64,000 nt of DNA from Acidobacteriota bacterium (GTDB taxonomy: Bacteria; Acidobacteriota; Terriglobia; Terriglobales; SCQP01): positions 62,001 through 126,000 of the forward strand of contig DAIDIE010000043.1 in the NCBI GenBank assembly GCA_027459505.1, written 5' to 3'. The notes below the pieces were generated by a model. It made no database searches and had not been told where the DNA came from. It worked only from the letters and a program-made list of their open reading frames with translations. Made by a program: the position numbers and the translations under genes. Positions within the stretch are counted from its first letter, which is position 1, and the number at the start of each line of letters is the position of its first letter. This document shows positions 54,401 to 62,766 of the stretch, piece by piece.

Positions 54401-54473
54401 GTGTTTGTGCACCGGTTGACAGAGTCAACAACAGGGAAGCCGAGAAGGCGACGAGCGCGCAGCGGGACCACAT
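51432..54473 (-). CDS. secreted sortilin-like/BNR beta-propeller protein with Ig-like, membrane-spanning C-terminus
   Basis: From ATG 54473 the protein has 1013 residues and a signal peptide (CALVAFSASLLLTLSTGAQ). Residues about 90-830 are beta-propeller blades with many Asp-box motifs (STDGGLTWT, STDSGNTWS, SDGGKTWT, TADGGGTWN) as in sortilin/Vps10 and exo-glycosidase-like propellers. An Ig-like domain (FSITAAQNALTIAAGKSATV) follows. Two hydrophobic helices then lead to a Gly/Pro tail with a last beta strand (TVDAQDGPLNHTSTILVTVQ). The helices are inserted within the Ig-like domain. The role is probably extracellular carbohydrate or protein binding. Confidence 0.8.
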   Translation of the reverse strand: MWSRCALVAFSASLLLTLSTGAQTPRQRKLAAARAAWFAHTRVTLDHRSPAAHRLIALRQKAQLSVITPHLEWERWQGRQRHAYNALATSGGSWTELGPAPQHDPFYQNVSGRVTSLADDISDDPTGNILYVGTANGGVWKSTNALSSAPTFTPISDQTQSLAVGALALDASTSPATLYVGSGEANSSSLSYYGVGIFRSTDGGLTWTLSSSADSGTHPFFGMSFARILPVPSAPGTVLACGASPGVADAQSLGYTRGVYRSTDSGNTWSLVPSTDFSSPTAPGGFSCTDLLYEPQTQTIYAALRGNGVYKSVDQGATFTPVSLPFASATTTATLNNFYRASFATQNGTVYVAVVNSSGSLSTSSACTTTTQQNCDTGMAQTSDGGKTWTPIAPPGFPGQTDEIFGPNAQGTYDLYLQAIPGGGLLLGGIDTFSSTNISGLTTAWSNNTRSYTDGVVHPDEHAVVALDASHWFVGNDGGVWSTADGGGTWNDLNTNIGTIQFLGVTADPFSPGTYLGGSQDNGTAKTVQGLNWQTVYGGDGGFTAIDPTTAGKYFGEDEYVYPDTQNQWALVRSDTAGSVSAQNSSFQTVFDGATLNQQAAFYIPYQLVPTDSSKVVLGASQVWRGPASPSAPNSGWQAISPVLTSTSYDYIQSVSVAPTDSNVIYAATIGGALAETSNANSSSPQWSDITPGPVVGAPLSAIAVCPINAGTAFLGIGAFSSGSALGHVYRIDNFGGSWTDITGNFPDVPVNSIAVDPQNANNIYVGTDIGVFVATDGGQANENWQVLGTGLPDTPAMQVSVTNGANPAVVVATHGRGAWTIPALPPPNGQDFSITAAQNALTIAAGKSATVGLTLAPVNGLGGNANLSCLSSVANVTCSLSSSNVALNGSATLTITATTAAVGAAGRPNSGASFLRLFPVILAALLALLLWLSSLRFLPSIPKRWMTAAVLPAVLLGGTLLFSACGGGGAPAPVSNNPSGGTTTATGSTAQITVDAQDGPLNHTSTILVTVQ

Positions 54474-54572
54474 GCGGGAGGAGCTCCAAAGAAACAACGG
54501 TGTTATGAAAGTAGCATCAACTCCGGGCCGCGGCAACGAATGCCGGGTTGCACTACACATTTGAAGACGTTC

Positions 54573-55442
54573 CTAATGGCTGATCGGCATCATGGGCAGC
54601 GGTTTATCTTTCTGCGCCGGCGCTGCCGCCGGGGTTTTAGTGAAAAAGTCGTTGAGCCAATCGGTATAGCGATAACCAGCCTCGACCGCGAAGACACTTT
54701 GGCGTGCCCCGTCAAGCACTTGTCGTTGCTTAGGGGTGGGGGCGGCATCGTAGACGCGCTGCGGAAGGTCACTGGAAATCTCTCCCGAGCCCGTGCCATA
54801 AAGAAACAGCTTGGGGCCGGAGTAATGGCGCAGCGCGGGTCCGATCTCAAAAGCGTTGGGGCGGAAAAAACCCGCCAGGGGCAGGCTGGAGTCCAGCAGG
54901 CTGCGCAGGTCCGGAACCGGGTAGAGCAGAACCAAGGCGGCGGTGTGCGGGTGTTGAGCGGCGAGGTGGGCGGCGAGGGCGCAGCCGATCTCATCGCCGG
55001 CCAGCACAATTTTGTTGGCAGGAAGATTGCGGGCCTTACGCAGGTACTGGTAGGCGGCGTCTGCGTCCTGGTAAAGCGCGGCGACAGAAGGTGTCCCGCT
55101 GCTGCGGCCGTAACCGCTGTAATCGATCAGGAAGAGGTCGCTGCTGGTATCTCGCCAGCGCAGGATCTGCTCGACATTGCTGGCGATGTTGCCGCGCCGG
55201 GAATGGAAGAAGAGCACAGTCCGTTGCGCGGGCTCGGCGCTGGGAACAAACCAGCCATTGATTTTGCCGGAGGGGGTCGGGAGCCAGATGTTCTGAGCGC
55301 TATAGACCTGTTGGGCGCCCCAATCGCCGGCGGGATACGGTTTGGGCTGAAAGAGCCAACTCTTCCAGGTGAACTGCACAATGCCGACGTAAATCAGCAA
55401 AAGGATGAGCAACGTGACTGACAACCGTTTCAGCACAGCCAT
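54573..55442 (-). CDS. alpha/beta hydrolase of the BEM46 type with the nucleophile replaced
   Basis: From ATG 55442 the protein has 289 residues with an N-terminal membrane anchor (LLILLLIYVGIVQFTWKSWL). It follows the BEM46/ABHD13-like family: INGWFVPSAEPAQRTVLFFH, DLFLIDYSGYGRSSGTPSVA and ALYQDADAAYQYLRKARNLP. Where relatives have the nucleophile elbow G-E-S-L-G it has GDEIG, so the catalytic Ser is Glu, and the HGNAGN motif reads HSRRGN. The acid/His region is weak. The protein may be a non-catalytic binding or structural relative, or use a different residue. It converges on nothing and faces the glucoamylase gene. Confidence 0.75.
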   Translation of the reverse strand: MAVLKRLSVTLLILLLIYVGIVQFTWKSWLFQPKPYPAGDWGAQQVYSAQNIWLPTPSGKINGWFVPSAEPAQRTVLFFHSRRGNIASNVEQILRWRDTSSDLFLIDYSGYGRSSGTPSVAALYQDADAAYQYLRKARNLPANKIVLAGDEIGCALAAHLAAQHPHTAALVLLYPVPDLRSLLDSSLPLAGFFRPNAFEIGPALRHYSGPKLFLYGTGSGEISSDLPQRVYDAAPTPKQRQVLDGARQSVFAVEAGYRYTDWLNDFFTKTPAAAPAQKDKPLPMMPISH

Positions 55443-55604
55443 GGGGCTAGTATACGGGTTGGCCGGGACCTGAACAGCAAGGGTCGCAAGCGAGTCCATA
55501 AAAGGGCGCCTCGCTGCGCAGCATAGCGTGGTTGGTGGGTGCAAGCTGCCTTTAGCGGAAGAAATGTAAACTTCTGGAGTAGAGCTTCACCGGGACTTTC
55601 TCCT

Positions 55605-58028
55605 ATGAGCGCAGCCTCCACCCCGTCTGCCACCACGTGCCGCCCTTCCCAAACGGGTCTTGCCTTCGGCGGCCCCGGTATTCCCGCGCGTTGGACGCGC
55701 AGCGATAAGCAGGGCGTCGGTACCGCGTATTCCGCCGCCAGCCGCCTGTGGTTTACGTTGGCGCAGGGAATCGTCAGCGAGATTTATTACCCCACCATCG
55801 ACCTGCCGCAGATTCGCGATCTGCAGCTACTGTTCACCGACGGTGAGAGTTTCTTTCACGAGGAGCGCCACCATATGGAGGCGGAGGTGGATGCGCTCGA
55901 CCCGGCGGCTTTGGGTTACCGCATCAGGAGCCGCGCCCCGGGAGATCTTTACCAGATAGAGAAGCAGATCATCAGCGATCCGCACTTGGATTGTCTGCTG
56001 GTGCACGTTCGTATTCACAGTGTCGCTGAGCAGTTTCAGCGGCGCCTGCGTTGCTACGTGCTTTGTGCGCCCCATTTGGCCGGCGCGGGCGCGCACAACA
56101 ACGCGGCCGTGGTCAATGTGGCGGGCAGGATGTTGCTGAGTGCCAGCAAGCCGGGAACGTTTTTGGTGCTGGGCGCCAATCAGCCGTTCACGCGCCTTTC
56201 CTGCGGCTATGTGGGCAGCAGTGACGGGTGGACGGATGTTGCGACGCACCGCGGGATGCAGTGGGAATTTCAGCAGGCGCTCGACGGCAACGTTGCGCTT
56301 ACCGGCGAGGTCGATTTGAGCCGCGGTTTGGAATTCACTTTGGCGCTGGCGATGGGCGACACTCTGCATAGCGCTGTCAATGCCCTGCAGCAATCGCTGG
56401 CCACCCCGTTTGAGCAATCCCGCGCCCGGTTCATTACGCAATGGCGGCGGGCGGCGCCCGAACGGCTGCCGCTGGGGGCCGAGTCGGGTGACGGCGGCGA
56501 GCTTTACCAGCGCAGCGTGCACCTGCTGCTGGCGCACGAAGACAAAACCTACCCGGGTGCGCTCATTGCCTCATTGAGCATTCCCTGGGGTGAAGCCATG
56601 GGCGACGATGACCAAGGGGGCTATCACCTGGTATGGACACGCGACATGGTCAACAGCGCCACCGGATTGCTGGCGGCCGGAGTGACCGCGACCCCGCTGC
56701 GCGCGTTGATTTATCTATCCACATCGCAGCGCGACGACGGGGGCTTCTACCAGAACTTCTGGATTGATGGCGAACCTTATTGGCGCGGCGTGCAACTGGA
56801 TGAAACCGCCTTTCCGGTGCTGCTGGCATGGCGTCTTCAGCGCGCCAATGCGCTGCGGGAGTTCGACCCCATGCCGCTGGTCCATGGCGCGATGCGGTTT
56901 TTACTACTGCAGGGCCCGATAACGGCACAGGAGCGCTGGGAGGAATGCAGCGGCTATTCGCCTTCGACGCTGGCCGCCGTCATTGCTGGCGTGACCTGCG
57001 CGGCGGCGCTGCTGCGGGAGCGGGGCCATGCCTCGGCCGCCGATTTCGTGCAGGAGTATGCGGACTTTCTCAGCACCAACCTGGAGCGGTGGACGGTCAC
57101 CACCAAAGGAACGCTGCTGCCCGATGTTGCGCGGCACTATATACGGATCCTGCCCGCGCCCGCCGATGGGGAAGTGTGTAAGCACGTGCCCGACCCGAAT
57201 ACAGCCACCGTACGCATTGCCAATCGGCCCCCGGGCGCGGACTATGAGTTTCCCGCCCGCGAGGTGGTGGACGCGGGGTTTCTCGAACTGGTGCGGCACG
57301 GTATCCGGCGGCCGGATGATCAGCTGATGCTGGATTCACTCAGGGTCGTTGATCGTATCCTGAAGGCCGACACTCCTTCCGGGCCCTGTTGGCGGCGCTA
57401 CAACCACGACGGCTATGGCCAGCGCGCCGACGGCAGTCCGTTTCAGGGCTGGGGCCGCGGTCGCGCATGGCCCCTATTGACGGGAGAGAGGGCGCACTAC
57501 GAACTGGCGGCGGGAAACGACGCACGACCGCTACGCCAGGCGATGGAGAATTTTTCGCACGGCGCGGAACTGTTGCCGGAGCAGGTTTGGGACAGCGAGA
57601 CGGAGCCGCCGTTTGTAGCGGGCGCTCCTACCGGTTCCGCTATGCCGCTCATGTGGGCGCATGCGGAGTACATCAAATTATTGCGCTCCTTGAAGGATGG
57701 CGTGATCTTTGATTGCATTCCCGAGGTTTACGAGCGCTATGCCGGGGCGGCGCAACTGCCGCGGAGTGATATTGAATTCTGGACCTTCCATTACCCGGTG
57801 GCGGAGATGGCGGCGGGACGGCGTTTGCGCGTCATCGCAGCCACTGCGTTCACCCTGCACTGGAGTCGCGACGACTGGTCGCATACTCAGGACACCCTTT
57901 CGGAGTGTGCTTTGCAGAGTTTGCATTTCGTCGACCTCCCCGCCCCGCGGGAGGGCAGCATACGATTTACCTTCCGTTGGGAGGGAGGCCGATGGGAAGG
58001 GCGGGACTGGCAGGTGCAGGTGGTTTGA
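55605..58028 (+). CDS. GH15 glucoamylase / glucodextranase-like
   Basis: From ATG 55605 the protein has 807 residues with no signal peptide, so it is probably cytosolic. The N-terminal 280 residues are a beta-sandwich (VGTAYSAASRLWFTLAQGIV, SEIYYPTIDLPQIRDLQLLF). Then comes the (alpha/alpha)6 barrel with YHLVWTRDMVNSATGLLAAG, WIDGEPYWRGVQLDETAFPV and WEECSGYSPSTLAAVIAG with general acid Glu446/447. QGWGRGRAWPLLTGERAHYE and EQVWDSETEPP complete the site. It releases glucose from the ends of alpha-glucans such as glycogen or trehalose-like oligosaccharides. It stands alone in its direction with the next gene, an ABC ATPase, 159 bp downstream. Confidence 0.92.
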   Translation: MSAASTPSATTCRPSQTGLAFGGPGIPARWTRSDKQGVGTAYSAASRLWFTLAQGIVSEIYYPTIDLPQIRDLQLLFTDGESFFHEERHHMEAEVDALDPAALGYRIRSRAPGDLYQIEKQIISDPHLDCLLVHVRIHSVAEQFQRRLRCYVLCAPHLAGAGAHNNAAVVNVAGRMLLSASKPGTFLVLGANQPFTRLSCGYVGSSDGWTDVATHRGMQWEFQQALDGNVALTGEVDLSRGLEFTLALAMGDTLHSAVNALQQSLATPFEQSRARFITQWRRAAPERLPLGAESGDGGELYQRSVHLLLAHEDKTYPGALIASLSIPWGEAMGDDDQGGYHLVWTRDMVNSATGLLAAGVTATPLRALIYLSTSQRDDGGFYQNFWIDGEPYWRGVQLDETAFPVLLAWRLQRANALREFDPMPLVHGAMRFLLLQGPITAQERWEECSGYSPSTLAAVIAGVTCAAALLRERGHASAADFVQEYADFLSTNLERWTVTTKGTLLPDVARHYIRILPAPADGEVCKHVPDPNTATVRIANRPPGADYEFPAREVVDAGFLELVRHGIRRPDDQLMLDSLRVVDRILKADTPSGPCWRRYNHDGYGQRADGSPFQGWGRGRAWPLLTGERAHYELAAGNDARPLRQAMENFSHGAELLPEQVWDSETEPPFVAGAPTGSAMPLMWAHAEYIKLLRSLKDGVIFDCIPEVYERYAGAAQLPRSDIEFWTFHYPVAEMAAGRRLRVIAATAFTLHWSRDDWSHTQDTLSECALQSLHFVDLPAPREGSIRFTFRWEGGRWEGRDWQVQVV

Positions 58029-58152
58029 GCGTACCTGGTCAGCGGCGGGGTGCGGCCCTCTCCACTGCCCCTTTGCTACCATGGAGACGGAAACGCATCA
58101 TAATAGTTGTGAGTAGATCGTGGTCCGCACCGCTTGCGGGGCGGCCTCTGAC

Positions 58153-58176
58153 GCCGGACAGAAGCGCTGGTCCGGC
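58153..58176 (+). terminator. hairpin just before the ABC ATPase start
   Basis: GCCGGAC and GTCCGGC pair around a 10-base loop, followed by GATTGTGTTTT and ATG 58188. It has the form of a weak intrinsic terminator of the glucoamylase transcript. It also covers the place where a ribosome site would be, so attenuation of the ABC genes is possible. Confidence 0.45.
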
Positions 58177-58187
58177 GATTGTGTTTT

Positions 58188-59135
58188 ATGGCTGCAGTGA
58201 TTGAAGTTCGGCAGCTTTATAAGAGCTACCCCGAGAACGGGCGCGAAATCGAAGCCCTGCGCGGGCTGGACCTGACGGTACAGGGCGGGGAAATCTTTGG
58301 CCTGCTCGGTCCCAATGGTGCGGGCAAGACGTCCCTTTTAGGCGTGCTGACTACGCGCGTGCGGCCCAGCGCGGGGGAAGTGCGCATTGCCGGGCTGGAC
58401 CCGCAGCAGGACGCGGTCCAACTGAAACGGCTGATTGCCACGGTGCCGCAGCGCAGCAATCTGGACCGCTCCCTGACGGTACGGGAGAACCTCACCTTTC
58501 ATGCCGCCTACTTTGGCGTTCCGCGCCTGGTGCGAGAGGCGAAGGCGCACGAATTGCTTTCCTGGCTGGGGCTCTCCGGCCGGGGCAACAGCAGCGTGGA
58601 CAAGCTTTCCGGGGGACAGATGCAGCGCGTAATGATCGCCCGCGCACTGATGCACGAGCCCCGCGTGCTGTTTCTGGACGAACCGACGCTCGGCTTGGAC
58701 CCGGCCTCACGCGTGGCCTTATGGCAGCGCATACGCGAATTGCGCGCTGGCGGCGTAACGATTGTGCTCTCGACGCATTACATGGACGAGGCGGAGCAGT
58801 TGTGCGACCGCATCGCCGTTCTCGATCAGGGCAGGGTCCTGGCCTGTGGCACGGCAGCGGAGTTGAAAATGATGCTGCCCTCCAGCGACGTGCTGGATCT
58901 AGAGTTCCCTGGTGACGGAGGAGAGGCTCTGGCGGGTCGTCTGCGGGGAAACCCGCTGGTTGCGGGCGTGGAGGCGGGAAACGAGCACATACGCGTCTAC
59001 CTGCGCTCCGGAGATTCCCTGCCACGCCTGCTGCAGTTGCTGAACGGGGAGTTGCAATGCATTCAGCAGATGCACGTCTCACACACCACCTTGGAAAACG
59101 TATTCTTTCACCTTACCGGTAAAGGCCTCGACTGA
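58188..59135 (+). CDS. ABC transporter ATP-binding protein (NodI/DrrA-like)
   Basis: From ATG 58188 the protein has 315 residues. It contains the Walker A motif GPNGAGKTS, Q-loop VPQRSNLD, the signature LSGGQMQRVMIARAL, Walker B VLFLDEPTLGLD and the switch His in STHYMDEAEQ. The C-terminal 90 residues form a DrrA/NodI-type regulatory tail (HVSHTTLENVFFHLTGKGLD). It pairs with the permease gene that begins in its stop codon (TGATG). It is an exporter of a small hydrophobic or glycolipid molecule; substrate unknown. Confidence 0.92.
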   Translation: MAAVIEVRQLYKSYPENGREIEALRGLDLTVQGGEIFGLLGPNGAGKTSLLGVLTTRVRPSAGEVRIAGLDPQQDAVQLKRLIATVPQRSNLDRSLTVRENLTFHAAYFGVPRLVREAKAHELLSWLGLSGRGNSSVDKLSGGQMQRVMIARALMHEPRVLFLDEPTLGLDPASRVALWQRIRELRAGGVTIVLSTHYMDEAEQLCDRIAVLDQGRVLACGTAAELKMMLPSSDVLDLEFPGDGGEALAGRLRGNPLVAGVEAGNEHIRVYLRSGDSLPRLLQLLNGELQCIQQMHVSHTTLENVFFHLTGKGLD

Positions 59136-60046
59136 TGCACGACGAGAGGCAGGAGGCGAGGCGGGGTGGGGCGCTGGAAATACCGGCGCGGGGCCAGGAT
59201 CCCAGGCCCTTGCCCAGCTTTCTCAACGTCGGTTCGGCCTCGTTGGAGGTGGCGCCGCAGCCGCCGCGCAATCGCCGCCGCGGAACCTTCCTCGCTATGC
59301 TGCATCGTGATTTGGTGGTGGGACGGCGACAGGCGGTGATCTTCCTGTTTCGCACGCTGGTGCAACCCGCCTTTCTGGTTTTTGTGCTGGGCTACCTCAT
59401 GCCCCACATGAATCTGGTGCACGAAGCGCTGCGGCACGTGCTCATGCCGGGAATGGTGGGGCTGAGCATGTTCTTCGCGGGCATGCAGGCGGTGACGTTT
59501 CCCCTGGTGGACGAGCTGGGGGTCAGCCGGGAGCTGGAAGACCGATTGATGGCGCCCATAGGAACCGCGCTGGTGGCGGTAGAAAAGATTCTTGCGGGGG
59601 CGCTGCACGCCTGGGTGGCGGGGTTAATGGTGCTTCCGATATCGATGCTGCTGCTGCCCTGGCGAGGACTGTTTCCAGCCCCGGAGCAGCTCTGGTTGCT
59701 GGCGCCGCTGGGCGGGCTGGTGGCCATTCTCTCGGCCAGCTTTGGTCTGTTTTTAGGTGTGCTCATCCCGCCGCAGAAGCTGGGCATAACCACAGCCGCG
59801 GTAGTCGCACCGCTGTTGTTTTTCGGCTGCACCTATTACCCATGGGCCTCGCTGGCGGTGTTTCCCTTCCTGCAAAAACTGGTGCTGCTGAATCCACTGG
59901 TCTACGCCAGCGAAGCCTTGCGTGCCGTGCTCACGCCCCATTGGCCGCATATGGCGATGCGCTGGAGTCTGGTAGGGATGGTGATCTTTACGGCATTTTT
60001 CAGCGTGATTGGCATTCGTCGCTTTCAAACGCGGCTGCAGTCCTGA
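59135..60046 (+). CDS. ABC-2 type transporter permease (NodJ-like)
   Basis: The 303-residue protein has a Pro/Arg-rich cytosolic head of about 55 residues and then six hydrophobic segments typical for ABC-2 permeases (VIFLFRTLVQPAFLVFVLGY, LVAVEKILAGALHAWVAGLM, LGGLVAILSASFGLFLGVLI, CTYYPWASLAVFPFLQKLVL, NPLVYASEALRAVL). The last block resembles the NodJ/DrrB family. It works with the ATPase encoded just upstream, whose stop overlaps its start by one base. It converges with the marR gene. Confidence 0.9.
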   Translation: MHDERQEARRGGALEIPARGQDPRPLPSFLNVGSASLEVAPQPPRNRRRGTFLAMLHRDLVVGRRQAVIFLFRTLVQPAFLVFVLGYLMPHMNLVHEALRHVLMPGMVGLSMFFAGMQAVTFPLVDELGVSRELEDRLMAPIGTALVAVEKILAGALHAWVAGLMVLPISMLLLPWRGLFPAPEQLWLLAPLGGLVAILSASFGLFLGVLIPPQKLGITTAAVVAPLLFFGCTYYPWASLAVFPFLQKLVLLNPLVYASEALRAVLTPHWPHMAMRWSLVGMVIFTAFFSVIGIRRFQTRLQS

Positions 60047-60060
60047 AGCCCTGCCTTGCA

Positions 60061-60089
60061 AGCCATGGCCGAGTCGAACTGATTTCGAG
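60061..60089 (+). repeat. dispersed 29-bp repeat, copy 2
   Basis: It matches 14492-14520 at 27 of 29 positions and lies in the 58-bp spacer between the converging permease and marR genes. A role as a terminator is not evident. Confidence 0.55.
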
Positions 60090-60104
60090 CGGTCGCGCCG
60101 CCGT

Positions 60105-60662
60105 TCACGCGCGAGCTTGATTTTGCAGTAATAGACGCACGGTGGCGCGGAATTCCTGGCGCGCCTTCTCGTCCAGCGGCTGCAGGATGCTCTCTTCCAA
60201 CTCGATCCCTTTGGCGGAGGCGCGGGCCAGTTTGGCTTTGCCTTTCGCTGTCAAATGCAGTTCGTTGGCGCGCCGGTCGCGCGGGTTGCGCCGCCTCTCC
60301 AGCAAACCCATGGACTCCAGCTCGTCCACGAGAAAAACCATGGTGCTGGGGTCGAGGCCCGCCATTTTTCCAAGGCTTAATTGCGAAACCGGGCCAGTGT
60401 TGGCGAGAATGGCCAGCATGCCAAAGTGCCGCGGATGAATGCCCAAAGGCGCGATGGCCGCGGTGAACTCCTGCCTGATATGCATGGAGAGGCGAAAAAG
60501 GAGATGCCCGATGCGGTCTTCCATTCCCGGAGGTATGCGGGTGGCCTGAAAGCGTTGTTCCCAGGGCTGCATCTCCGCGCTCAGGCGGCGTGGGCGGTGC
60601 TTCCCGGCTTCCGGCCTGGTGCTTCCTCGCTGATCGGATTGGGGCGCGCGCGGTGCACTCAT
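60105..60662 (-). CDS. MarR-family transcriptional regulator
   Basis: The 185-residue protein has a MarR winged helix after a 45-residue basic, Pro-rich head: GHLLFRLSMHIRQEFTAAIA, LGIHPRHFGMLAILANTGP, VSQLSLGKMAGLDPSTMVFL and VDELESMGLLERRRNPRDRR with the beta-wing DRR. MarR proteins usually repress neighbouring efflux genes until a ligand binds. The start overlaps the permease stop (ATGA) and has GGAGGACG upstream, so it is the last gene of the HlyD-ABC operon. A dyad near the operon start is its likely target. Confidence 0.92.
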   Translation of the reverse strand: MSAPRAPQSDQRGSTRPEAGKHRPRRLSAEMQPWEQRFQATRIPPGMEDRIGHLLFRLSMHIRQEFTAAIAPLGIHPRHFGMLAILANTGPVSQLSLGKMAGLDPSTMVFLVDELESMGLLERRRNPRDRRANELHLTAKGKAKLARASAKGIELEESILQPLDEKARQEFRATVRLLLQNQARA

Positions 60663-61771
60663 AACGTCCTCCGGAACATGGCCCGCGCTCCCGCAAACAT
60701 CAGCAGCGTGGTCACGGTCAGCGCCAGCAAATCAAAGGAGATGGCTCCCAGGTTGGCGGGCTTGAGCAGGAGCGTACGAAAGCCATGCACCGCGTAGGTG
60801 AAGGGATCGACGGCGGCGATCATGCGCATCCAGCGGGGGAAGGCGGCGATGGGATAAACGGCGCCGCTGGGAAAAAACAGCAGGGTATTGAGGACGCCGA
60901 AGATCGCGCGCGGCACCAGCGGATCGTTGATGCGCGCCATGATGAAAAACATCATGCTGATCAGCGCGGTGGAGGTCAGCAGTGTCACGAGCAGGAGCAT
61001 GGCCAGGCGCTCGGGCTGAAAGGTAGTCGTTAATCCGGAAAGCAGCGATCCGACCAGCAACACTGTCAGTCCCGCCAGAATCGCCTTTACCACTCCAGAG
61101 GCGTTGAAGCCGAGAATCAGCTCATCCTTGGTGATGGGAGTAACCAGGTAGCCCTCGTGCAGGCCGCGCGACTTATCGTCAATGAAGAGAATGCCGCCTC
61201 CGATCATGGCGGTGACAAAGATAGCCAACGTCACCGATCCGGGGAGCAGGTACTGCATGTAGGAGATGTAGGGGTAAAGCTCCACCGATTGCAGTTGCAC
61301 CTGATTGGCGGCGCGCGGGAGAATCGGCGGCTCATTCATGTGCTGGGTCATGGAGGTGAGCACGCCCCCCACGCTGCTACTGACAAAGCGGTCGGTATTG
61401 TCCTCGATCAAGGCCAGCTGAGGGCGATCGTGACGGGCGAGGTCGCGGGAGTATTGCGGTGGAATGATCAGGACGGCTCCCAGCTTGCCGGAGCGAAGCT
61501 GAGCCATGGCGGAACCTTCATCGGGAAAATCACTGACGATGAAGGTGCGGGCATTGGCAGCGACGGCCTGGAGGTTCTCCAGGATCTGGACGCTGGCGGG
61601 TCCGCGATCCTCATTGACCACGCCCATCCTGACGTTGCGAATGTTGCCGCCAAAAGCGTTGCCCAGGATGATCAGTTGCGCGAGGGGCAGCAGCAGGGAA
61701 GAGAACAGCAGCATGGGGCTGCGGAAAAACTTGCGCAGGTCGCGTTCGATGATGGCCATGGCGCGGTTCAT
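60659..61771 (-). CDS. ABC-2 type transporter permease (YhhJ/DrrB-like)
   Basis: The 370-residue protein has TM1 (MLLFSSLLLPLAQLIILGNA), a large extracytoplasmic domain (residues 45-165, VVNEDRGPASVQILENLQAV) and a C-terminal block of five TM segments (GSVTLAIFVTAMIGGGILFI, LAMLLLVTLLTSTALISMMF, LVPRAIFGVLNTLLFFPSGA). This layout is the ABC2_membrane_3/YhhJ type. It lies between the ATPase and marR genes with 4-bp overlaps on both sides. Confidence 0.92.
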   Translation of the reverse strand: MNRAMAIIERDLRKFFRSPMLLFSSLLLPLAQLIILGNAFGGNIRNVRMGVVNEDRGPASVQILENLQAVAANARTFIVSDFPDEGSAMAQLRSGKLGAVLIIPPQYSRDLARHDRPQLALIEDNTDRFVSSSVGGVLTSMTQHMNEPPILPRAANQVQLQSVELYPYISYMQYLLPGSVTLAIFVTAMIGGGILFIDDKSRGLHEGYLVTPITKDELILGFNASGVVKAILAGLTVLLVGSLLSGLTTTFQPERLAMLLLVTLLTSTALISMMFFIMARINDPLVPRAIFGVLNTLLFFPSGAVYPIAAFPRWMRMIAAVDPFTYAVHGFRTLLLKPANLGAISFDLLALTVTTLLMFAGARAMFRRTL

Positions 61772-62766
61772 GGGCGTTTGCCTCGCTTTCCGGCCGGCTG
61801 TCCGGCGAAGGCCTCGGCATCCTGGATGCCGCGCCCGGTGAAGTGAACAAAAACGTCATCCAGACTGGTGCTTTGCACGGAAAGACTCTTGAGCTCAAGC
61901 TGGCGGGCGCGTGCGAGTTCGACCAGATCGATGGCGGTATTGGGGCCGCGGTCGCTGAAGATGCGGTACAGTGCCGGGCCCTGGCGCTTCACCTGGCGGA
62001 CGTTGCTCAAGGCGCCCAGTATGGCTTCGGCATCAGGAAGGTCGGGCTCCAGGCGGGCTTCAATCACGCTGGCGCCGGGGACGGCGGATTTGAGCGCCAA
62101 GGGGGTATCGAGGGCGACGATTTTTCCGCGGTCGACGATGGCGAGGCGGTCGCAGAGGCGGTCGGCCTCGTCCATGTAATGTGTGGTCAGCAACAGTGTC
62201 AGCCCCTGGCGTTCGCGCAGGTGCGAGATCAATTCCCAGACCTCCATGCGGGACACCGGGTCGAGTCCGGTGGTGGGTTCATCCAGGAAAAGAATGCGCG
62301 GGGCGTGCACGATGCCGCGCACGATTTCCAGCCGGCGGCGCATGCCGCCCGAGAGGGTGCGCGCGAAGGCGTGCAGGCGATCGCCGAGGTTGACCGAATC
62401 CAGCAGTTCGCGGGCGATCTGTTTGCGGCGCGGTCCATGAATACCGTAGAGCCGCGCTTGAATGGTGAGGTTCTCTTCGCAGGTAAGGTCGGGATCGCTG
62501 GTCATGTTCTGCGGGATGACACCAATCGCATCGCGCACCGCGTCGGGCTCTTTTTCCACGTCGTGACCCGCCACACGCGCATGACCGCTGGTGGGCGGGA
62601 CGAGTGTGGTCATCATGCGAATCAGGGTCGATTTGCCAGCGCCATTGGGACCCAGCAGGCCGAAGATCTCGCCGGGTTTGACCTGGAAGGAGACGCCGTC
62701 AACGGCGGTGAGGGCGCCAAACTTCTTGGTGATGTTTTCGACCTCAATACTGGCGTCGCCGTTCAT
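61768..62766 (-). CDS. ABC transporter ATP-binding protein (DrrA-like)
   Basis: The 332-residue ATPase has Walker A GPNGAGKST, Q-loop VIPQNMT, the signature LSGGMRRRLEIVRGI, Walker B ILFLDEPTTGLD and switch His in TTHYMDEADR. The signature reads LSGGM, as in DrrA-type drug exporters, and a DrrA-like tail ends SLDDVFVHFTGRGI. It overlaps the HlyD and permease genes by 4 bp each. With them it forms a HlyD-linked efflux pump. Confidence 0.93.
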   Translation of the reverse strand: MNGDASIEVENITKKFGALTAVDGVSFQVKPGEIFGLLGPNGAGKSTLIRMMTTLVPPTSGHARVAGHDVEKEPDAVRDAIGVIPQNMTSDPDLTCEENLTIQARLYGIHGPRRKQIARELLDSVNLGDRLHAFARTLSGGMRRRLEIVRGIVHAPRILFLDEPTTGLDPVSRMEVWELISHLRERQGLTLLLTTHYMDEADRLCDRLAIVDRGKIVALDTPLALKSAVPGASVIEARLEPDLPDAEAILGALSNVRQVKRQGPALYRIFSDRGPNTAIDLVELARARQLELKSLSVQSTSLDDVFVHFTGRGIQDAEAFAGQPAGKRGKRP

